From Pleurocapsa sp. CCALA 161 (lineage in GTDB: Bacteria > Cyanobacteriota > Cyanobacteriia > Cyanobacteriales > Xenococcaceae): a stretch of DNA of 64,000 nucleotides. Positions within the stretch are counted from its first letter, which is position 1; the number at the start of each line of letters is the position of its first letter. Position numbers and translations under genes: made by a program. Shown here piece after piece: positions 8,233 to 18,410 of this stretch. Location of the stretch: NCBI RefSeq assembly GCF_003003995.1, contig NZ_PVWF01000004.1, forward strand, positions 36,445 through 100,444. Reading direction: 5' to 3'. Below the pieces are notes generated by a model. The model did no database searches. It saw nothing but the letters and a program-made list of their open reading frames with translations, and was not told the DNA's origin.

Positions 8233-9504
8233 ATGAACCGTAATACTCTTTGGGGAACTTTCGCTGTTATTTTACTACTTGGTTTGGCGGTATTAGTATC
8301 TAAGCAAGAAGCAAGTTCGATTAGTCCTCTTAATCAATCAGCTACTGCACCTAAGCTAATGGTTAGCCAATCAGATCAGCTAAATCAGTTAGTAAACGCC
8401 AATAATCACTTTGGCTTTGCTTTATTTGCTCAACTACAACCACAAAAATCTCAGCCTCAAAATATATTTATTTCACCTCAAAGTATAGCGATCGCACTTG
8501 CCATGACACGCAATGGTACGGGCAGAACAACTCAAGCAGAAATGACCCAAGTTCTGGGATTAGAGCAATTTGACGCAGCAACAGTAAATGCTAGCTACGC
8601 TGAGTTAATTAAAACTTTAAACAGTGCCGATGGTGATCTAGAATTGGCGATCGCCAATTCTTTATGGGTCAATCAAAATATTAGTTTAAAACAGCAGTTT
8701 ATTAAAACTACTCAAGACTTTTATCAGGGATCATTAACTAACCTAGACTTTAGCAACCCCTCCGCTAAGAATAAGATCAATCAATGGGTAGCTAGCAAAA
8801 CCGCCAACCAAATTCCTGAGATTGTTGATTCCATTTCTCCTGAAGACGCTCTTTATTTAATCAACGCGATCTACTTTAAAGGAAACTGGACAAATAAGTT
8901 CGATCCTAACGCTACTACAGAACAACCTTTTTATCTGGATTCTAATCAAACAAAACCCGTAGCCATGATGAGTCAGACAGGAGACTATCGCTACTATGAA
9001 AATGAGCAGTTCCAAGCAATTCGTCTACCCTATGGCAAACAGGGTCAACTAGGAATGTATATTTTTCTACCCCAAAAAAATAGTAGTTTAAAGCAATTCA
9101 ATCAGCAGTTAAATTTAGCTAATTGGCAAGAATGGTTAAAACAAATGCGATCGCAATCAGGCAATATTTCTCTGCCAAAGTTTAAGCTGGAATATGACAC
9201 AGAGTTAAAAGATGTCCTGTCATCTTTGGGGATGCAGCAGGCATTTAATTTTGCTCAAGCAGACTTTTCTGCCATGACGGATAGTGCTGTAGCGATTAAT
9301 ACGGTCAAACATAAGGCAGTAATTGAGGTTAACGAAGAGGGGACCGAAGCTGCGGGAGTTACCTCTACTGGTATCCGCATTACTTCAATACCTCAACAAC
9401 CCTTTAACATGAACATCGATCGCCCTTTTTTCTGCGCCATCGGCGATGATAGTACAGAAACGCTACTTTTTATGGGTAATGTTGTCAACCCTCAACAGAA
9501 TTAG
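8233..9504 (+). CDS. Serpin (serine protease inhibitor family), probably exported or membrane anchored
   Basis: The 423-residue protein starts with a hydrophobic helix (8-24), a signal peptide or anchor, then a full serpin fold. The hinge reads EVNEEGTEAAGVTSTGI, close to the inhibitory consensus with small residues at P12-P9. Counting as in alpha-1-antitrypsin, P15-Gly to P1 gives Thr-Ser as the predicted P1-P1' bond. The C-terminal signature is DRPFFCAIGDDSTETLLFMGNV. An intact hinge suggests a true inhibitor that traps a protease, probably in the periplasm. Bacterial serpins are patchily distributed. The gene converges on hisH with a 16 bp spacer. Confidence 0.93.
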   Translation: MNRNTLWGTFAVILLLGLAVLVSKQEASSISPLNQSATAPKLMVSQSDQLNQLVNANNHFGFALFAQLQPQKSQPQNIFISPQSIAIALAMTRNGTGRTTQAEMTQVLGLEQFDAATVNASYAELIKTLNSADGDLELAIANSLWVNQNISLKQQFIKTTQDFYQGSLTNLDFSNPSAKNKINQWVASKTANQIPEIVDSISPEDALYLINAIYFKGNWTNKFDPNATTEQPFYLDSNQTKPVAMMSQTGDYRYYENEQFQAIRLPYGKQGQLGMYIFLPQKNSSLKQFNQQLNLANWQEWLKQMRSQSGNISLPKFKLEYDTELKDVLSSLGMQQAFNFAQADFSAMTDSAVAINTVKHKAVIEVNEEGTEAAGVTSTGIRITSIPQQPFNMNIDRPFFCAIGDDSTETLLFMGNVVNPQQN

Positions 9505-9520
9505 TTTTGAGCAACATCCC

Positions 9521-10153
9521 TTAACTTTTTTGATTTTGCACTAGGCTGACAAAGTTAGCCAGAATCTTTAAACCATTTTCCGAAGACTTTTCTGGATGAA
9601 ACTGAACTGCCATAAGATTATCATGGGCGATCGCTGCTGTTACCGTTTGTGAACCATGAGTCACCATCGCCGAATTAAATTGAGACTCTTGGGGGTCGGC
9701 ATAAAACGAGTTGACAAAATAAACATAAGGATCTTGGGGCAAATCTTGCCAAAGCTGATGATCGGGTTGGTTAAACTTAAGTTGATTCCAACCAATCTGC
9801 GGAATCGTAATTCCAGGCTCGTTTTTAAAGCGACGCACCATACCAGGAACAATCCCCAATCCTCGTTCAGTTCCTTCAGCCGATCCTTCAAACAAAAGCT
9901 GTAGTCCTACACAAATACCTAAAAACGGTTTCCCGCTAGCAACGACTTGCTTAATTGTCTCTTCCAAATTACGCTCTCTAATATTTCTCATGGCAGGATC
10001 GAATGCTCCCACTCCTGGTAAAACAACGGCATCCGCAGCCAAAATATCGACCGCAGCATTAGTTATGTGAGGCACTGCACCAGCCTTCTCCAAACCTTTG
10101 CAAGCAGAATGCAGATTTCCCGTATCGTAGTCAATCACAGCCAAATTAACCAT
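9521..10153 (-). CDS. hisH: Imidazole glycerol phosphate synthase, glutaminase subunit HisH
   Basis: The 210-residue protein is a class I glutamine amidotransferase. The oxyanion region is VVLPGVGAFDPAM (43-55), the nucleophile is Cys81 in GICVGLQLLFEG, and His186 and Glu188 in QFHPEKS complete the triad. It supplies ammonia to HisF in histidine biosynthesis, in the cytoplasm. The length is usual for HisH. The gene is alone here; no other his gene is in the window, as is common in cyanobacteria where the pathway is scattered. Confidence 0.95.
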   Translation of the reverse strand: MVNLAVIDYDTGNLHSACKGLEKAGAVPHITNAAVDILAADAVVLPGVGAFDPAMRNIRERNLEETIKQVVASGKPFLGICVGLQLLFEGSAEGTERGLGIVPGMVRRFKNEPGITIPQIGWNQLKFNQPDHQLWQDLPQDPYVYFVNSFYADPQESQFNSAMVTHGSQTVTAAIAHDNLMAVQFHPEKSSENGLKILANFVSLVQNQKS

Positions 10154-10350
10154 TTTCTACCGTCACCATTTCACCATTGAATACTCTCTATATCATTATT
10201 TTAAACAACTTTGGTCACAGCCTTGTTGTTCTACCCATACCATTGAATTTAATCTCTACCAATATTTTCAATTATGTAACTAGGCGGTGTGATCTTGCCC
10301 TGTCTGTAGTAGCTTAAAACTTATAGCTAATTACTTATGGCTCAAGAATA

Positions 10351-10746
10351 ATGAAACCAACTTTTAAAAATACGTTAGCATGGGAACAAGCTCAGGTGTT
10401 GATGCAGCCAGCTATGCTCAGGGTTGTAGACAATATTCGTAAGGAAATCGAAAATTCTCATTGGAAAGGAACATATAAGGAAGTTACAGCACCTATTCCT
10501 GGTTATCATCTTTGTCTTACTTCCGCTAATTATCAAATAGAAATTGATATTTGGGAACTTTGTTACAAAGTTTGTTTTCAAGAATATGAGCCAATTCAAC
10601 ACATATTTAGTCAAGAGAATGAAGCTGCTTATCCCGTCGAAATAGACACTCGTCTTTTAGATGATTTAGGAGAGATAGACTGGCAGTTATTAGAATCTAA
10701 AGCACAACAGTCTGTTAGAAAAGTTTTTAGTACTTTACCTGAATAA
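10351..10746 (+). CDS. Protein of unknown function, 131 residues
   Basis: I do not recognise this family. The protein is soluble, with an N-terminal helix-rich part (WEQAQVLMQPAMLRVVDNIRKEI) and a central beta-rich part around EVTAPIPGYHLCLTSANYQIEIDIWELCYKVCF, then an acidic helical end. Base composition resembles the neighbours, and the frame is clean from ATG to TAA. It is followed 26 bp later by a short frame with its own ribosome-binding site (10773-10865), so the two may have been the start of an operon. Confidence 0.7.
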   Translation: MKPTFKNTLAWEQAQVLMQPAMLRVVDNIRKEIENSHWKGTYKEVTAPIPGYHLCLTSANYQIEIDIWELCYKVCFQEYEPIQHIFSQENEAAYPVEIDTRLLDDLGEIDWQLLESKAQQSVRKVFSTLPE

Positions 10747-10772
10747 TAAATTCTTATTCAGGAGAAAAAGCA

Positions 10773-10865
10773 ATGAGTCGTCAAGTGAACATCCTAGAAT
10801 TTACACGGCTAACCGACGATTACCATACCATTGGCTTAAATCCTGCTCAATTCTATCCAGAATAG
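10773..10865 (+). pseudogene. Short 30-residue frame, possible 5' remnant of a second gene
   Basis: GGAG at 10761-10764 sits 8 bases before ATG 10773, and the frame codes for 30 residues starting MSRQVNILEF. It overlaps the 3' end of the opposite-strand nucleotidyltransferase gene by 65 bases. The good ribosome-binding site and the position 26 bp after the 131-residue gene suggest a downstream operon gene whose body was replaced, but a chance frame is possible. No function can be given. Confidence 0.3.
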
Positions 10866-11658
10866 CGATCGCATCTATGATTGATTTTGCCTCAACTGAT
10901 AACAAAGCAAACACGTTCTCAATCCGTTCTTGATAGTTTTTTGGGCAAAGCGCAAAGCTTTTGGCAATTGCCACTGCGCCTTTCTCATTCAATAGGTACT
11001 CTTCATTAAGGGCAAATAATACTTGATTCATACAAGCCACACTACGAAAACAACAACCTGCTGCATAGGCAACATCACCGCGTATAACTGCCTTTCGGGC
11101 AATAGATAATGAAAAACTAATTTCCCAAGCAAACTTATTAATCGTGGCTTGTTTAAGCTCAATCGGGTAGGGTTTTGTTTTAGCCTTGAGAGTGTCTAAA
11201 AAGCGATCGGGATCGTGAAGTGGTAGACAAATGGCAACCTCACCCATATAAATCGAGGAGACAAAGCCATGAGGATGTCCAGGTTGATAATCAATCGTAA
11301 TTTTTCCTGCTTGACAATCATCAATTACACAGCTAACCTGAGCCAAATCTCGGTAGAGCAAATCTACAGATACACCTTCTACTTTTAGCCAACCACCACC
11401 ATTGATCCATCTTCCCCATTCACCAATTGAAGTGATTAAATTGGCGCGGTGGTGATCGTCAAGTTCAGAGGCAAGGTGATTTAGAGCGATCAGATCAAAT
11501 GAACTTTCTGATTCGTAATAAATTCCTATATCCACATCTGACTTCTGGGTATAGTTGCCTCTTGCCCTTGAACCTCCTAAAGCGATCGCAGAAATTCCTT
11601 GAATTGAGCGCAAACGAGCTACAAGGTGTTCGATCAATTGAGACAGTTGCTCATTCAT
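10801..11658 (-). CDS. Nucleotidyltransferase-domain protein
   Basis: The 285-residue protein has the pol-beta-type nucleotidyltransferase signature: GGSRARG at 28-34 followed by SDVDI (Asp41, Asp43), with a third carboxylate likely in SVDLLYRD near 120. The rest is helical (residues 150-285) and may be a substrate-binding or HEPN-like domain. It could adenylylate a small molecule, as aminoglycoside nucleotidyltransferases do, or a protein; the substrate is not evident. It lies 36 bp after glgB on the same strand and may be cotranscribed with it. It is not a MNT antitoxin by length. Confidence 0.8.
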   Translation of the reverse strand: MNEQLSQLIEHLVARLRSIQGISAIALGGSRARGNYTQKSDVDIGIYYESESSFDLIALNHLASELDDHHRANLITSIGEWGRWINGGGWLKVEGVSVDLLYRDLAQVSCVIDDCQAGKITIDYQPGHPHGFVSSIYMGEVAICLPLHDPDRFLDTLKAKTKPYPIELKQATINKFAWEISFSLSIARKAVIRGDVAYAAGCCFRSVACMNQVLFALNEEYLLNEKGAVAIAKSFALCPKNYQERIENVFALLSVEAKSIIDAIAILDRIEQDLSQWYGNRRLAV

Positions 11659-11694
11659 ATTGACTCCATTTTCAGCATAAACAAGGTAGTCTAA

Positions 11695-13989
11695 TTAATT
11701 TCCTTGCAAAGCTGCCTGAGTTTTCTTGCGGTCTAGCTTCAGCATCAAAACACCCAGAGGAGGCAAACAGAGATCTAACGAAAAAGGCATATTGTGGCAA
11801 GACCAGTCATCTGTCCATTTACCGCCATAGTTACCCATATTGCTACCGCCATACTTACCAGCATCGCTATTAAATATTTCGGTATAAAAACCCTTTTCAG
11901 GAACACCAATGCGGTAGTGACTATGGGGTTGAGGAGTGAAATTGCAGACGGCAACTATAAATTCATTAGCATCTTGACCACGACGAATAAATGCCACGAC
12001 GCTATGACGATTATCACTACAGTCGATCCATTGAAAACCTGCTTCCTCGAAATCTTGACTATATAGTGCAGGCTCGCTCTTATAGATTCTATTCAGGTCA
12101 GCAAAAAACTGCTTCAAAGCTTTATGACGATGATAGTTTAGTAAATCCCATTCTAAATCTATCCAAACATTCCATTCACTCCACTGGGCAAATTCCATGC
12201 TCATAAACATAGTCTTCTTGCCAGGATGGGTAAACATATAACCAAATAGACAACGCACATTAGCAAATTTCTGCCATTCGTCTCCAGGCATCTTACCAAT
12301 GATATTGCTCTTCCCGTGAACAATCTCATCATGAGATAGAGCAAGCATGTAGTTTTCGCTATGGTGATACCACATACTAAAAGTTAGATTGTTCTGATGA
12401 AATTGGCGAAACCAAGGATCCATGTTGAAATAATCCAACATATCGTGCATCCAGCCCATATTCCACTTCATGTTAAAGCCTAAGCCACCAGTATAGGTAG
12501 GCCAAGAAACCATTGGCCAGGAAGTCGATTCTTCAGCAATGGACAATATTCCAGGATAATAACTAAACAAGAGGCTGTTGACTTGACGTAAGAAATTTGC
12601 AGCTTCGATGTTTTCACAACCACCATATTCGTTGGCAATCCACTCTCCATCTTTACGACAGTAGTTAAGGTAAAGCATCGAGGCTACAGCATCAACTCTA
12701 ATGCCATCGATATGATATTTATCGAACCAGAAAAGAGCGTTTGCTACTAGAAAGTTACGTACTTCGTTGCGATGGTAGTTAAAAACAAGAGTTCCCCATT
12801 CTTTGTGTTCACCCTTGCGCGGATCGCTATGTTCGTAGAGGTGAGTTCCATCAAAAAAGGCTAAACCGTGACCATCTTTGGGGAAATGACCAGGAACCCA
12901 GTCAACAATTACGCCAATGCCATTGTTATGACACTGATCGACTAAGTACATGAAATCTTCAGGGTTGCCAAAGCGAGAAGTTGGAGCATAGTATCCTGTT
13001 ACTTGATATCCCCATGAACCATCAAAAGGATGTTCGGCAACAGGTAGCACTTCAATATGGGTATAGCCTAATTCTTTGACGTAAGGAATCAGCTTATCTA
13101 CTAATTCGTAATAGCTTAGAAAACGTGCCTTCGGTTTCCATTCGGACACAACCACTGGTTCGCCCGCTCCAGAAAGTAGCTTGGTTGGTTCATCTACCGA
13201 ACCGTGCATCCAAGAGCCTAAATGCAGTTCATAGATTGAGATTGGTTGTTCTAAAGGAGTACTGCGACGACGTTTTTCCATCCATTCGGCATCGTTCCAT
13301 TGATAGCTGTCAAGATTAGCCACAATTGAGGCTGTTTTAGGTCTAACTTCTTGCTGAAAACCATAAGGGTCGGATTTTTCATAGATATGCCCTTCCCAGT
13401 TTTTTACCTCATATTTATAAGCAGCACCATAAGTTATTTCAGGCACAAATAATTCCCAAATGCCGCTATTGCCTTTGCGCATCTGGTGCTTTCTACCATC
13501 CCAGCTATTAAAATCGCCTAATACAGAGACATTGCGAGCATTAGGAGCCCAAAGAGCAAAATATACCCCAGTAACACCGTCTATTTTGGCAGTGTGTGCG
13601 CCCAATTTCTCGTAAATACGATGATGATTTCCTTCCGCAAAAAGATGAATATCAAGCTCTGTCAGCCTAGGTGAATCAAAGGCGTAGGGATCGTAAATAA
13701 CTCTTTCGCTATCTCCTTCTTTGATCCGTAATTGGTAGTTAGCCAGCTCAGGATTTTTGACTACACAAACAAAAAAATGAGGGTTATGCATTGGTTGCAT
13801 GGGATACTCGGTTCTTTCTTCGGGGCAAACTACCCAGGCAGCAGAAGCATCGGGAAGATAGGCACGAATTACCCAGCTTTGAACTTTTCCGTTCTCTTTA
13901 TAAGGATGGCGACCCAATACCTCAAAAGGATTATGGTGAAGATTATGAACGATCTGATTGACTTGTTCGGGAGCAATGGTAAGAGACAT
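11695..13989 (-). CDS. glgB: 1,4-alpha-glucan branching enzyme
   Basis: The 764-residue protein (from ATG 13989; a TTG one codon upstream is possible) has two N-terminal CBM48-like beta domains (about 15-225), a GH13 catalytic barrel (about 250-640) and a C-terminal beta domain. The catalytic nucleophile is the Asp in [11 protein letters not shown] (about 433), the acid/base the Glu in [10 protein letters not shown] (about 486), and the transition-state Asp lies in [11 protein letters not shown]. It makes alpha-1,6 branches in glycogen in the cytoplasm. Length and motifs are those of standard cyanobacterial GlgB. No other glycogen gene is adjacent. Confidence 0.97.
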   Translation of the reverse strand: MSLTIAPEQVNQIVHNLHHNPFEVLGRHPYKENGKVQSWVIRAYLPDASAAWVVCPEERTEYPMQPMHNPHFFVCVVKNPELANYQLRIKEGDSERVIYDPYAFDSPRLTELDIHLFAEGNHHRIYEKLGAHTAKIDGVTGVYFALWAPNARNVSVLGDFNSWDGRKHQMRKGNSGIWELFVPEITYGAAYKYEVKNWEGHIYEKSDPYGFQQEVRPKTASIVANLDSYQWNDAEWMEKRRRSTPLEQPISIYELHLGSWMHGSVDEPTKLLSGAGEPVVVSEWKPKARFLSYYELVDKLIPYVKELGYTHIEVLPVAEHPFDGSWGYQVTGYYAPTSRFGNPEDFMYLVDQCHNNGIGVIVDWVPGHFPKDGHGLAFFDGTHLYEHSDPRKGEHKEWGTLVFNYHRNEVRNFLVANALFWFDKYHIDGIRVDAVASMLYLNYCRKDGEWIANEYGGCENIEAANFLRQVNSLLFSYYPGILSIAEESTSWPMVSWPTYTGGLGFNMKWNMGWMHDMLDYFNMDPWFRQFHQNNLTFSMWYHHSENYMLALSHDEIVHGKSNIIGKMPGDEWQKFANVRCLFGYMFTHPGKKTMFMSMEFAQWSEWNVWIDLEWDLLNYHRHKALKQFFADLNRIYKSEPALYSQDFEEAGFQWIDCSDNRHSVVAFIRRGQDANEFIVAVCNFTPQPHSHYRIGVPEKGFYTEIFNSDAGKYGGSNMGNYGGKWTDDWSCHNMPFSLDLCLPPLGVLMLKLDRKKTQAALQGN

Positions 13990-14171
13990 CAAAGTATCAA
14001 TATCAGGGGTGTATATTTATGTGGTCAGTTTGTTAAAAGAGATGCTGAACAGGCATTAATTAAAGCCAGTCAGAAAATTAAAGTGGTAGTTTTATTTATA
14101 GCGTTTGTATGAATACTTTAACTAGTTTTAAGCACAATACAAATAAATTCTTATTTTTTAGCCAAAATACT

Positions 14172-14531
14172 TTAATAGAAAGGAATTATAGTTTTAATCA
14201 GTTTTCTAATTTGTAGCAAAAAGATAAGTTGCTGGATATCTCCCTTGATTTCTGGCTGAAAACGCGCTTCTGTTAGCTCTGCCTCTAGTTCCTCGTATTC
14301 ACTAGCTGACAAAGGCTTTCCATCTACAGGCGATCGCCCGCCCAAAATGACCTCGGTACGCAAAATTTCTTCGGGAACATCATGTGCAGGAGGCAGAGCT
14401 AAACATGGCAACGGTTGAAGGCAAGTCAGTAAAAGGATTACTAGAGCTGGTTTACCTAAAGAAAAAATCTTCAAATTATGCTGATGTCTATCTTTTAAAA
14501 TATCAAATTCAATTATTCTGGTTATTTCCAT
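14172..14531 (-). CDS. Conserved cyanobacterial small secreted protein of unknown function
   Basis: From ATG 14531 the protein has 119 residues: a basic N-terminus, a hydrophobic stretch (about 28-44, PALVILLLTCLQPLPCLA) that looks like a signal peptide ending before LPPAHD, and a mature part with DVPEEILRTEVILGGRSPVDGKPLS, then a helical end. A TTG at 14474 would give a more ordinary signal peptide length and may be the true start. The PEEILRTE...SPVDGKPLSA pattern recurs in cyanobacterial proteins I have seen annotated only as hypothetical. The mature protein would act in the periplasm or thylakoid lumen; its function is unknown. Confidence 0.65.
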   Translation of the reverse strand: MEITRIIEFDILKDRHQHNLKIFSLGKPALVILLLTCLQPLPCLALPPAHDVPEEILRTEVILGGRSPVDGKPLSASEYEELEAELTEARFQPEIKGDIQQLIFLLQIRKLIKTIIPFY

Positions 14532-14671
14532 ACAGTCAAGCGATCGCTCGCTCCAACAATAATTATTGAGGATCAAATCAAGCAAAAATATCTCGAAAAT
14601 ACTAAGATCTAAAGTACCACAGCTAGTTGTATTGGAAAGTTAGCTACTGTCCTAATTGTTAGATCTTACTC

Positions 14672-15535
14672 ATGAATTTATCAAAACAAGCTTTAATTGG
14701 TCTAAAAGCCGATCGCTTTCGTCATCCCCTCGATTTACAGGCTACTAATACCCTGAAGCAGCTACCAGGGATAGATATCGCAATTCGGAGTGTTTTGGGT
14801 TCGGTAGCGGAACAATTTTTCTATCTCAATAATATTGCCTCAAGTGTTTTAGTCAGTGAAAAACAGCTACCTCACCTGCATAAATTATTAATTGAAGCCT
14901 GTGAGATCCTCGATCTAGAACCACCCCAGCTTTATATACAGCAAAATCCGACTCCCAACGCCTACACCTTCGCCATGAGGGGGAAACAGCCTTTTGTGGT
15001 GCTGCATACATCCTTAATTGAAATGCTCACTCCTGAAGAAATCCAGGCGGTGATTGCTCACGAATTAGGACATTTGAAGTGCGAACATGGAGTTTATTTA
15101 ACCATGGCAAATCTAGTAGTATTAGCCGCTAATCTGCTGCCACCTTGGGGAACAGTGTTGGCTCAGTCATTACAGGATCAAATGCTGCAATGGGTTCGCT
15201 GTGCTGAATTTAGTTGCGATCGCGCAGCACTACTAGCTATTCAAGATCCCAAAGTAGTCATGTCTGTTTTAATGAAGTTGGCAGGTGGATCGCCAACTCT
15301 CGCACCCCAGTTGAATCTTGATGCCTTTATCGAACAGGCTAAGGCCTACGATTCTATAGGTACAGATAGTTTGGGGGAAATGCTTCAGGCTGCCCAAACG
15401 GCGCAATTAACTCATCCTGTTCCCGTGATTCGCGCTAGGGAAATCGAACGCTGGGGGAGTTCTGCTGAATATCAGTCTATTTTAGATAAACGTCAATTAG
15501 GTACAGAGCAAAAATTAGGCTGGAGTAACTGGTAA
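14672..15535 (+). CDS. M48-family zinc metallopeptidase
   Basis: The 287-residue protein has the zinc site HELGH at 130-134 with the third ligand Glu179 in CAEFSCDRAAL, where Asp183 is the conserved acidic residue of M48 enzymes. Unlike HtpX it has at most one or two weak hydrophobic segments (144-165), so it may be soluble or peripherally bound. It probably degrades or processes membrane-associated proteins; the substrate is not known. The stop is followed within 4 bases by a 40 bp repeat that also follows the processing protease gene at 62136. Confidence 0.9.
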   Translation: MNLSKQALIGLKADRFRHPLDLQATNTLKQLPGIDIAIRSVLGSVAEQFFYLNNIASSVLVSEKQLPHLHKLLIEACEILDLEPPQLYIQQNPTPNAYTFAMRGKQPFVVLHTSLIEMLTPEEIQAVIAHELGHLKCEHGVYLTMANLVVLAANLLPPWGTVLAQSLQDQMLQWVRCAEFSCDRAALLAIQDPKVVMSVLMKLAGGSPTLAPQLNLDAFIEQAKAYDSIGTDSLGEMLQAAQTAQLTHPVPVIRAREIERWGSSAEYQSILDKRQLGTEQKLGWSNW

Positions 15536-15538
15536 ACG

Positions 15539-15578
15539 AGCTTTGCTTTTAGCTATAAGCTATAAGTTATAAGCTTTT
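15539..15578. repeat. 40 bp dispersed repeat with heptads, copy 1
   Basis: It starts GAGCTTTGCT and continues with in-phase heptads AGCTATA, AGCTATA, AGTTATA, AGCTTTT (15551-15578). A near copy is at 62136-62175. Both lie immediately after a stop codon on the plus strand. Confidence 0.75.
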
Positions 15579-15664
15579 AAAAGTAAATTTGGTGGCTGGT
15601 AGCTGGTCATCATAAAATTAATTTTGTTGGTAATTGTTTAAATAAAGAGTTGAAATCAAAAAAA

Positions 15665-15949
15665 ATGCCAAAAGCAATTTGGAATGGTCAAGTTTTAGCC
15701 CAAAGCGATCGCACAGAAGTAGTAGAAGGAAATCAATATTTTCCCCCAGATTCAATTAATCAAGAGTTTTTTAAAGCTAGTTCAACCCATACTAGCTGTC
15801 CGTGGAAGGGTCAAGCAAGCTACTATACGTTGGTAGTTGATGGCAAAGAAAACCCCGATGCTGCCTGGTATTATCCTGAAACTAAAGAAAAAGCCAATAA
15901 TATTAAAGGGTACGTAGCTTTTTGGAAAGGAGTTAAAGTAGAAGCCTAA
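15665..15949 (+). CDS. DUF427-domain protein
   Basis: From ATG 15665 the protein has 94 residues; an in-frame TTG lies five codons earlier. It starts MPKAIWNGQVLAQSD and contains VVEGNQYFPP, a CPWKGQASYYTLVVDGK segment and DAAWYYPETKEKANNIKGYVAFW, the complete compact beta fold of the DUF427 family. The family has no established biochemical role. It is monocistronic, between the M48 protease and pyrD genes. Confidence 0.9.
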   Translation: MPKAIWNGQVLAQSDRTEVVEGNQYFPPDSINQEFFKASSTHTSCPWKGQASYYTLVVDGKENPDAAWYYPETKEKANNIKGYVAFWKGVKVEA

Positions 15950-16122
15950 GCCTAAAGCGATCGCAACTTCCTAAATATATCAAATCATTAATTCCCTAAT
16001 TCAATGTAGGTATTATTAGACAACCATCAGGTTTTAATCTTGATGGTTGTGATTATTTTGATCGCTATTTTAAACTGAAAGCTTAAAGCTTAGAGCTAAT
16101 TAATTTGTTAGTTAAAAACACA

Positions 16123-17274
16123 ATGCTCAACTTCACCAAACCTTTTTATCCTTTGCTTTTGGCTACTGTTAAAAGCGATCCTGAGACGGCTCATCGTCAG
16201 ATGCTGAAAACATTGAATAACCTAGAAGTTAACCGTCATTCTGTGTGGGGTAGTTTGGCAATTAGACAATTAGAAAAATCTTTTTGTGTTCAAGATAATC
16301 GTCTACAACAAACTCTCTGGGGATTAGATTTTAACAATCCTCTGGGGCTGGCAGCAGGTTTTGATAAAGACGGCACAGCAGCAGGAATGTGGAGTAGCTT
16401 TGGTTTTGGTTTTGCCGAATTGGGTGCTGTCACTCTCCACTCTCAACCAGGAAATCCTCGCCCACGTATGTTTCGTCTCCCAGAAGACCAAGCGGCACTT
16501 AATCGCATGGGTGCAAATAATCTCGGTGCAGCAGTGATGGCGGATACTTTAAGACAAACTTGGAACAGACAACCCCGCAGTATACCGATTGGGATTAATT
16601 TGTGTAAATCAAAAATCGCAGCTTTAAATGAGGCAGCAGCAGATTATGTGGGCAGCTTTAAATATTTACAGGATGTGGCAGATTACTTTGTAATTAATGT
16701 CAGTTCACCTAATACGCCAGGATTGCGATCGCTCCAGTCAGGTGAACAGTTAGAACCAATCTTAGCGGGTTTACAGCAGTCCAACACCCAGCAAAAGCCG
16801 ATTCTAATCAAAATTGCTCCAGATCTTGAGTGGAATGACATCAAAGATATTCTGGACTTAGCGACTAACTACAATCTTGCTGGGGTGATTGCTACCAATA
16901 CCACAATCCGCCGTGATGGTTTGAATACCAAGATTTTAAAAGAGACAGGCAAGAGTATCCAAGATGAAGCGGGTGGTATTAGTGGTTTGCCAGTAAAACA
17001 ACGCTCGACTGAAGTAATCCGTTTTATCTATCAAGAAACAGCAGGAAAGCTACCCATAATTGGCGTTGGTGGCATTTTTAATGCTGATGATGCCTGGGCG
17101 AAAATTATTGCTGGGGCGAGTATCCTCCAGATTTATACAGGATGGGTATATGAAGGCCCTTGGATGGTTAACCAGGTGCTATCGGGTTTGTTATCTAAAC
17201 TAGACGAACAAGGTTTAGATTATCTTGGGGATGCGGTAGGCTTAGAGCATAAAGCAGCTTCGCTCCAGCGATAA
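16123..17274 (+). CDS. pyrD: Dihydroorotate dehydrogenase, quinone type (class 2)
   Basis: From ATG 16123 the protein has 383 residues; a TTG six codons upstream is less likely because the family begins near [17 protein letters not shown]. The N-terminal helices form the membrane and quinone-binding part. FMN contacts are in [10 protein letters not shown] and [12 protein letters not shown], and the catalytic base Ser is in [14 protein letters not shown]. It oxidises dihydroorotate to orotate in pyrimidine synthesis, passing electrons to quinone at the membrane. The C-terminal end (EHKAASLQR) is short but normal. Confidence 0.96.
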   Translation: MLNFTKPFYPLLLATVKSDPETAHRQMLKTLNNLEVNRHSVWGSLAIRQLEKSFCVQDNRLQQTLWGLDFNNPLGLAAGFDKDGTAAGMWSSFGFGFAELGAVTLHSQPGNPRPRMFRLPEDQAALNRMGANNLGAAVMADTLRQTWNRQPRSIPIGINLCKSKIAALNEAAADYVGSFKYLQDVADYFVINVSSPNTPGLRSLQSGEQLEPILAGLQQSNTQQKPILIKIAPDLEWNDIKDILDLATNYNLAGVIATNTTIRRDGLNTKILKETGKSIQDEAGGISGLPVKQRSTEVIRFIYQETAGKLPIIGVGGIFNADDAWAKIIAGASILQIYTGWVYEGPWMVNQVLSGLLSKLDEQGLDYLGDAVGLEHKAASLQR

Positions 17275-17413
17275 GATCGATTTAACAAAGTATTAAACTC
17301 GGCTGTAGGCTTACATTGAGCAATATTTCTTAATCTCTTTGCGTCTTTGCCCCTCTGCGCGAGATAATTACTTGTAGTCTCAACCTTTACTTCGACTGAA
17401 TTAATTATCCTGA

Positions 17414-18406
17414 ATGACTTCGATCCTCGAACAACTAACCGAATTAAATACCGTCGCTGTCAAGGCGATCGCTTCTAGCAATAGCTTAGATGACCTCGAA
17501 CAGCTAAGACTTAAGTATTTGGGTAAAAAAGGCGAACTATCGCAAATTTTGCGCGGGATGGGTAAATTATCTCCAGAAGAAAGACCTGTGGTTGGTTCTC
17601 AGGCTAACGTAGTTAAGGAAGAAGTGCAAACCAGTCTCGAACAGCGTAAACACAACCTCCTGCAAGCACAGATAGAGGCGCAAATTAAGGCAGAAAGCAT
17701 CGATGTGACTATGCCTGGGGTAAATCGTCCTTTGGGGCGCATTCACCCCCTTAACGGTGTAGTAGATCGAGTGCTAGATATCTTTGTGGGGTTGGGCTAT
17801 ACCGTGGCCACAGGACCACAAATAGAGACGGATTATTACAATTTTGAGGCGCTCAACACTCCTGCGGATCATCCCGCCAGAGACATGCAGGATACTTTTT
17901 ATTTGCCTGGGGGAAATTTATTACGCACCCATACTTCCTCAGTACAAATTCGCTACATGGAAAATCATCAGCCACCGATTAGAATTATTGCTCCTGGTCG
18001 GGTATATCGTCGAGATACTGTGGATGCCACCCATTCTGCGGTGTTTAATCAGGTAGAAATTTTGGCGATTGACCGAGGCTTAAAATTTACTGACCTGAAA
18101 GGCACGATTAAAGTATTTCTCCAGCAAATGTTTGGCGACGATTTACCCGTACAATTTCGCACTAGTTATTTTCCTTTTACCGAACCTTCAGCAGAGGTAG
18201 ATGTGCAGTGGCGAGGACAATGGTTAGAGGTTATGGGTTGTGGAATGGTTGACCCCAACGTTTTAGAAGCCGTCGGTTACGATCCTGAAATCTATACAGG
18301 TTTTGCAGCAGGTTTTGGGGTGGAAAGATTTGCCATGGTATTACATCAAATTGACGATATTCGCCGTTTATACAATAGCGATCTGCGTTTCCTTAATCAA
18401 TTTTAA
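17414..18406 (+). CDS. pheS: Phenylalanyl-tRNA synthetase alpha chain
   Basis: The 330-residue protein has an N-terminal coiled coil (1-85) that binds tRNA and a class II catalytic core. Motif 2 is [11 protein letters not shown]...[18 protein letters not shown], and motif 3 is the Gly-rich [16 protein letters not shown] near the end. With PheT (not in the window) it charges tRNA-Phe in the cytoplasm. Length and motifs are normal. The CHAD gene begins 4 bases after its stop and may be read from the same transcript. Confidence 0.97.
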   Translation: MTSILEQLTELNTVAVKAIASSNSLDDLEQLRLKYLGKKGELSQILRGMGKLSPEERPVVGSQANVVKEEVQTSLEQRKHNLLQAQIEAQIKAESIDVTMPGVNRPLGRIHPLNGVVDRVLDIFVGLGYTVATGPQIETDYYNFEALNTPADHPARDMQDTFYLPGGNLLRTHTSSVQIRYMENHQPPIRIIAPGRVYRRDTVDATHSAVFNQVEILAIDRGLKFTDLKGTIKVFLQQMFGDDLPVQFRTSYFPFTEPSAEVDVQWRGQWLEVMGCGMVDPNVLEAVGYDPEIYTGFAAGFGVERFAMVLHQIDDIRRLYNSDLRFLNQF

Positions 18407-18410
18407 TTTA

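Noticed and set aside
13732..14112. 126-codon plus-strand frame over the glgB start
   Set aside because: It is a shadow of the glgB gene on the other strand with no protein motif.
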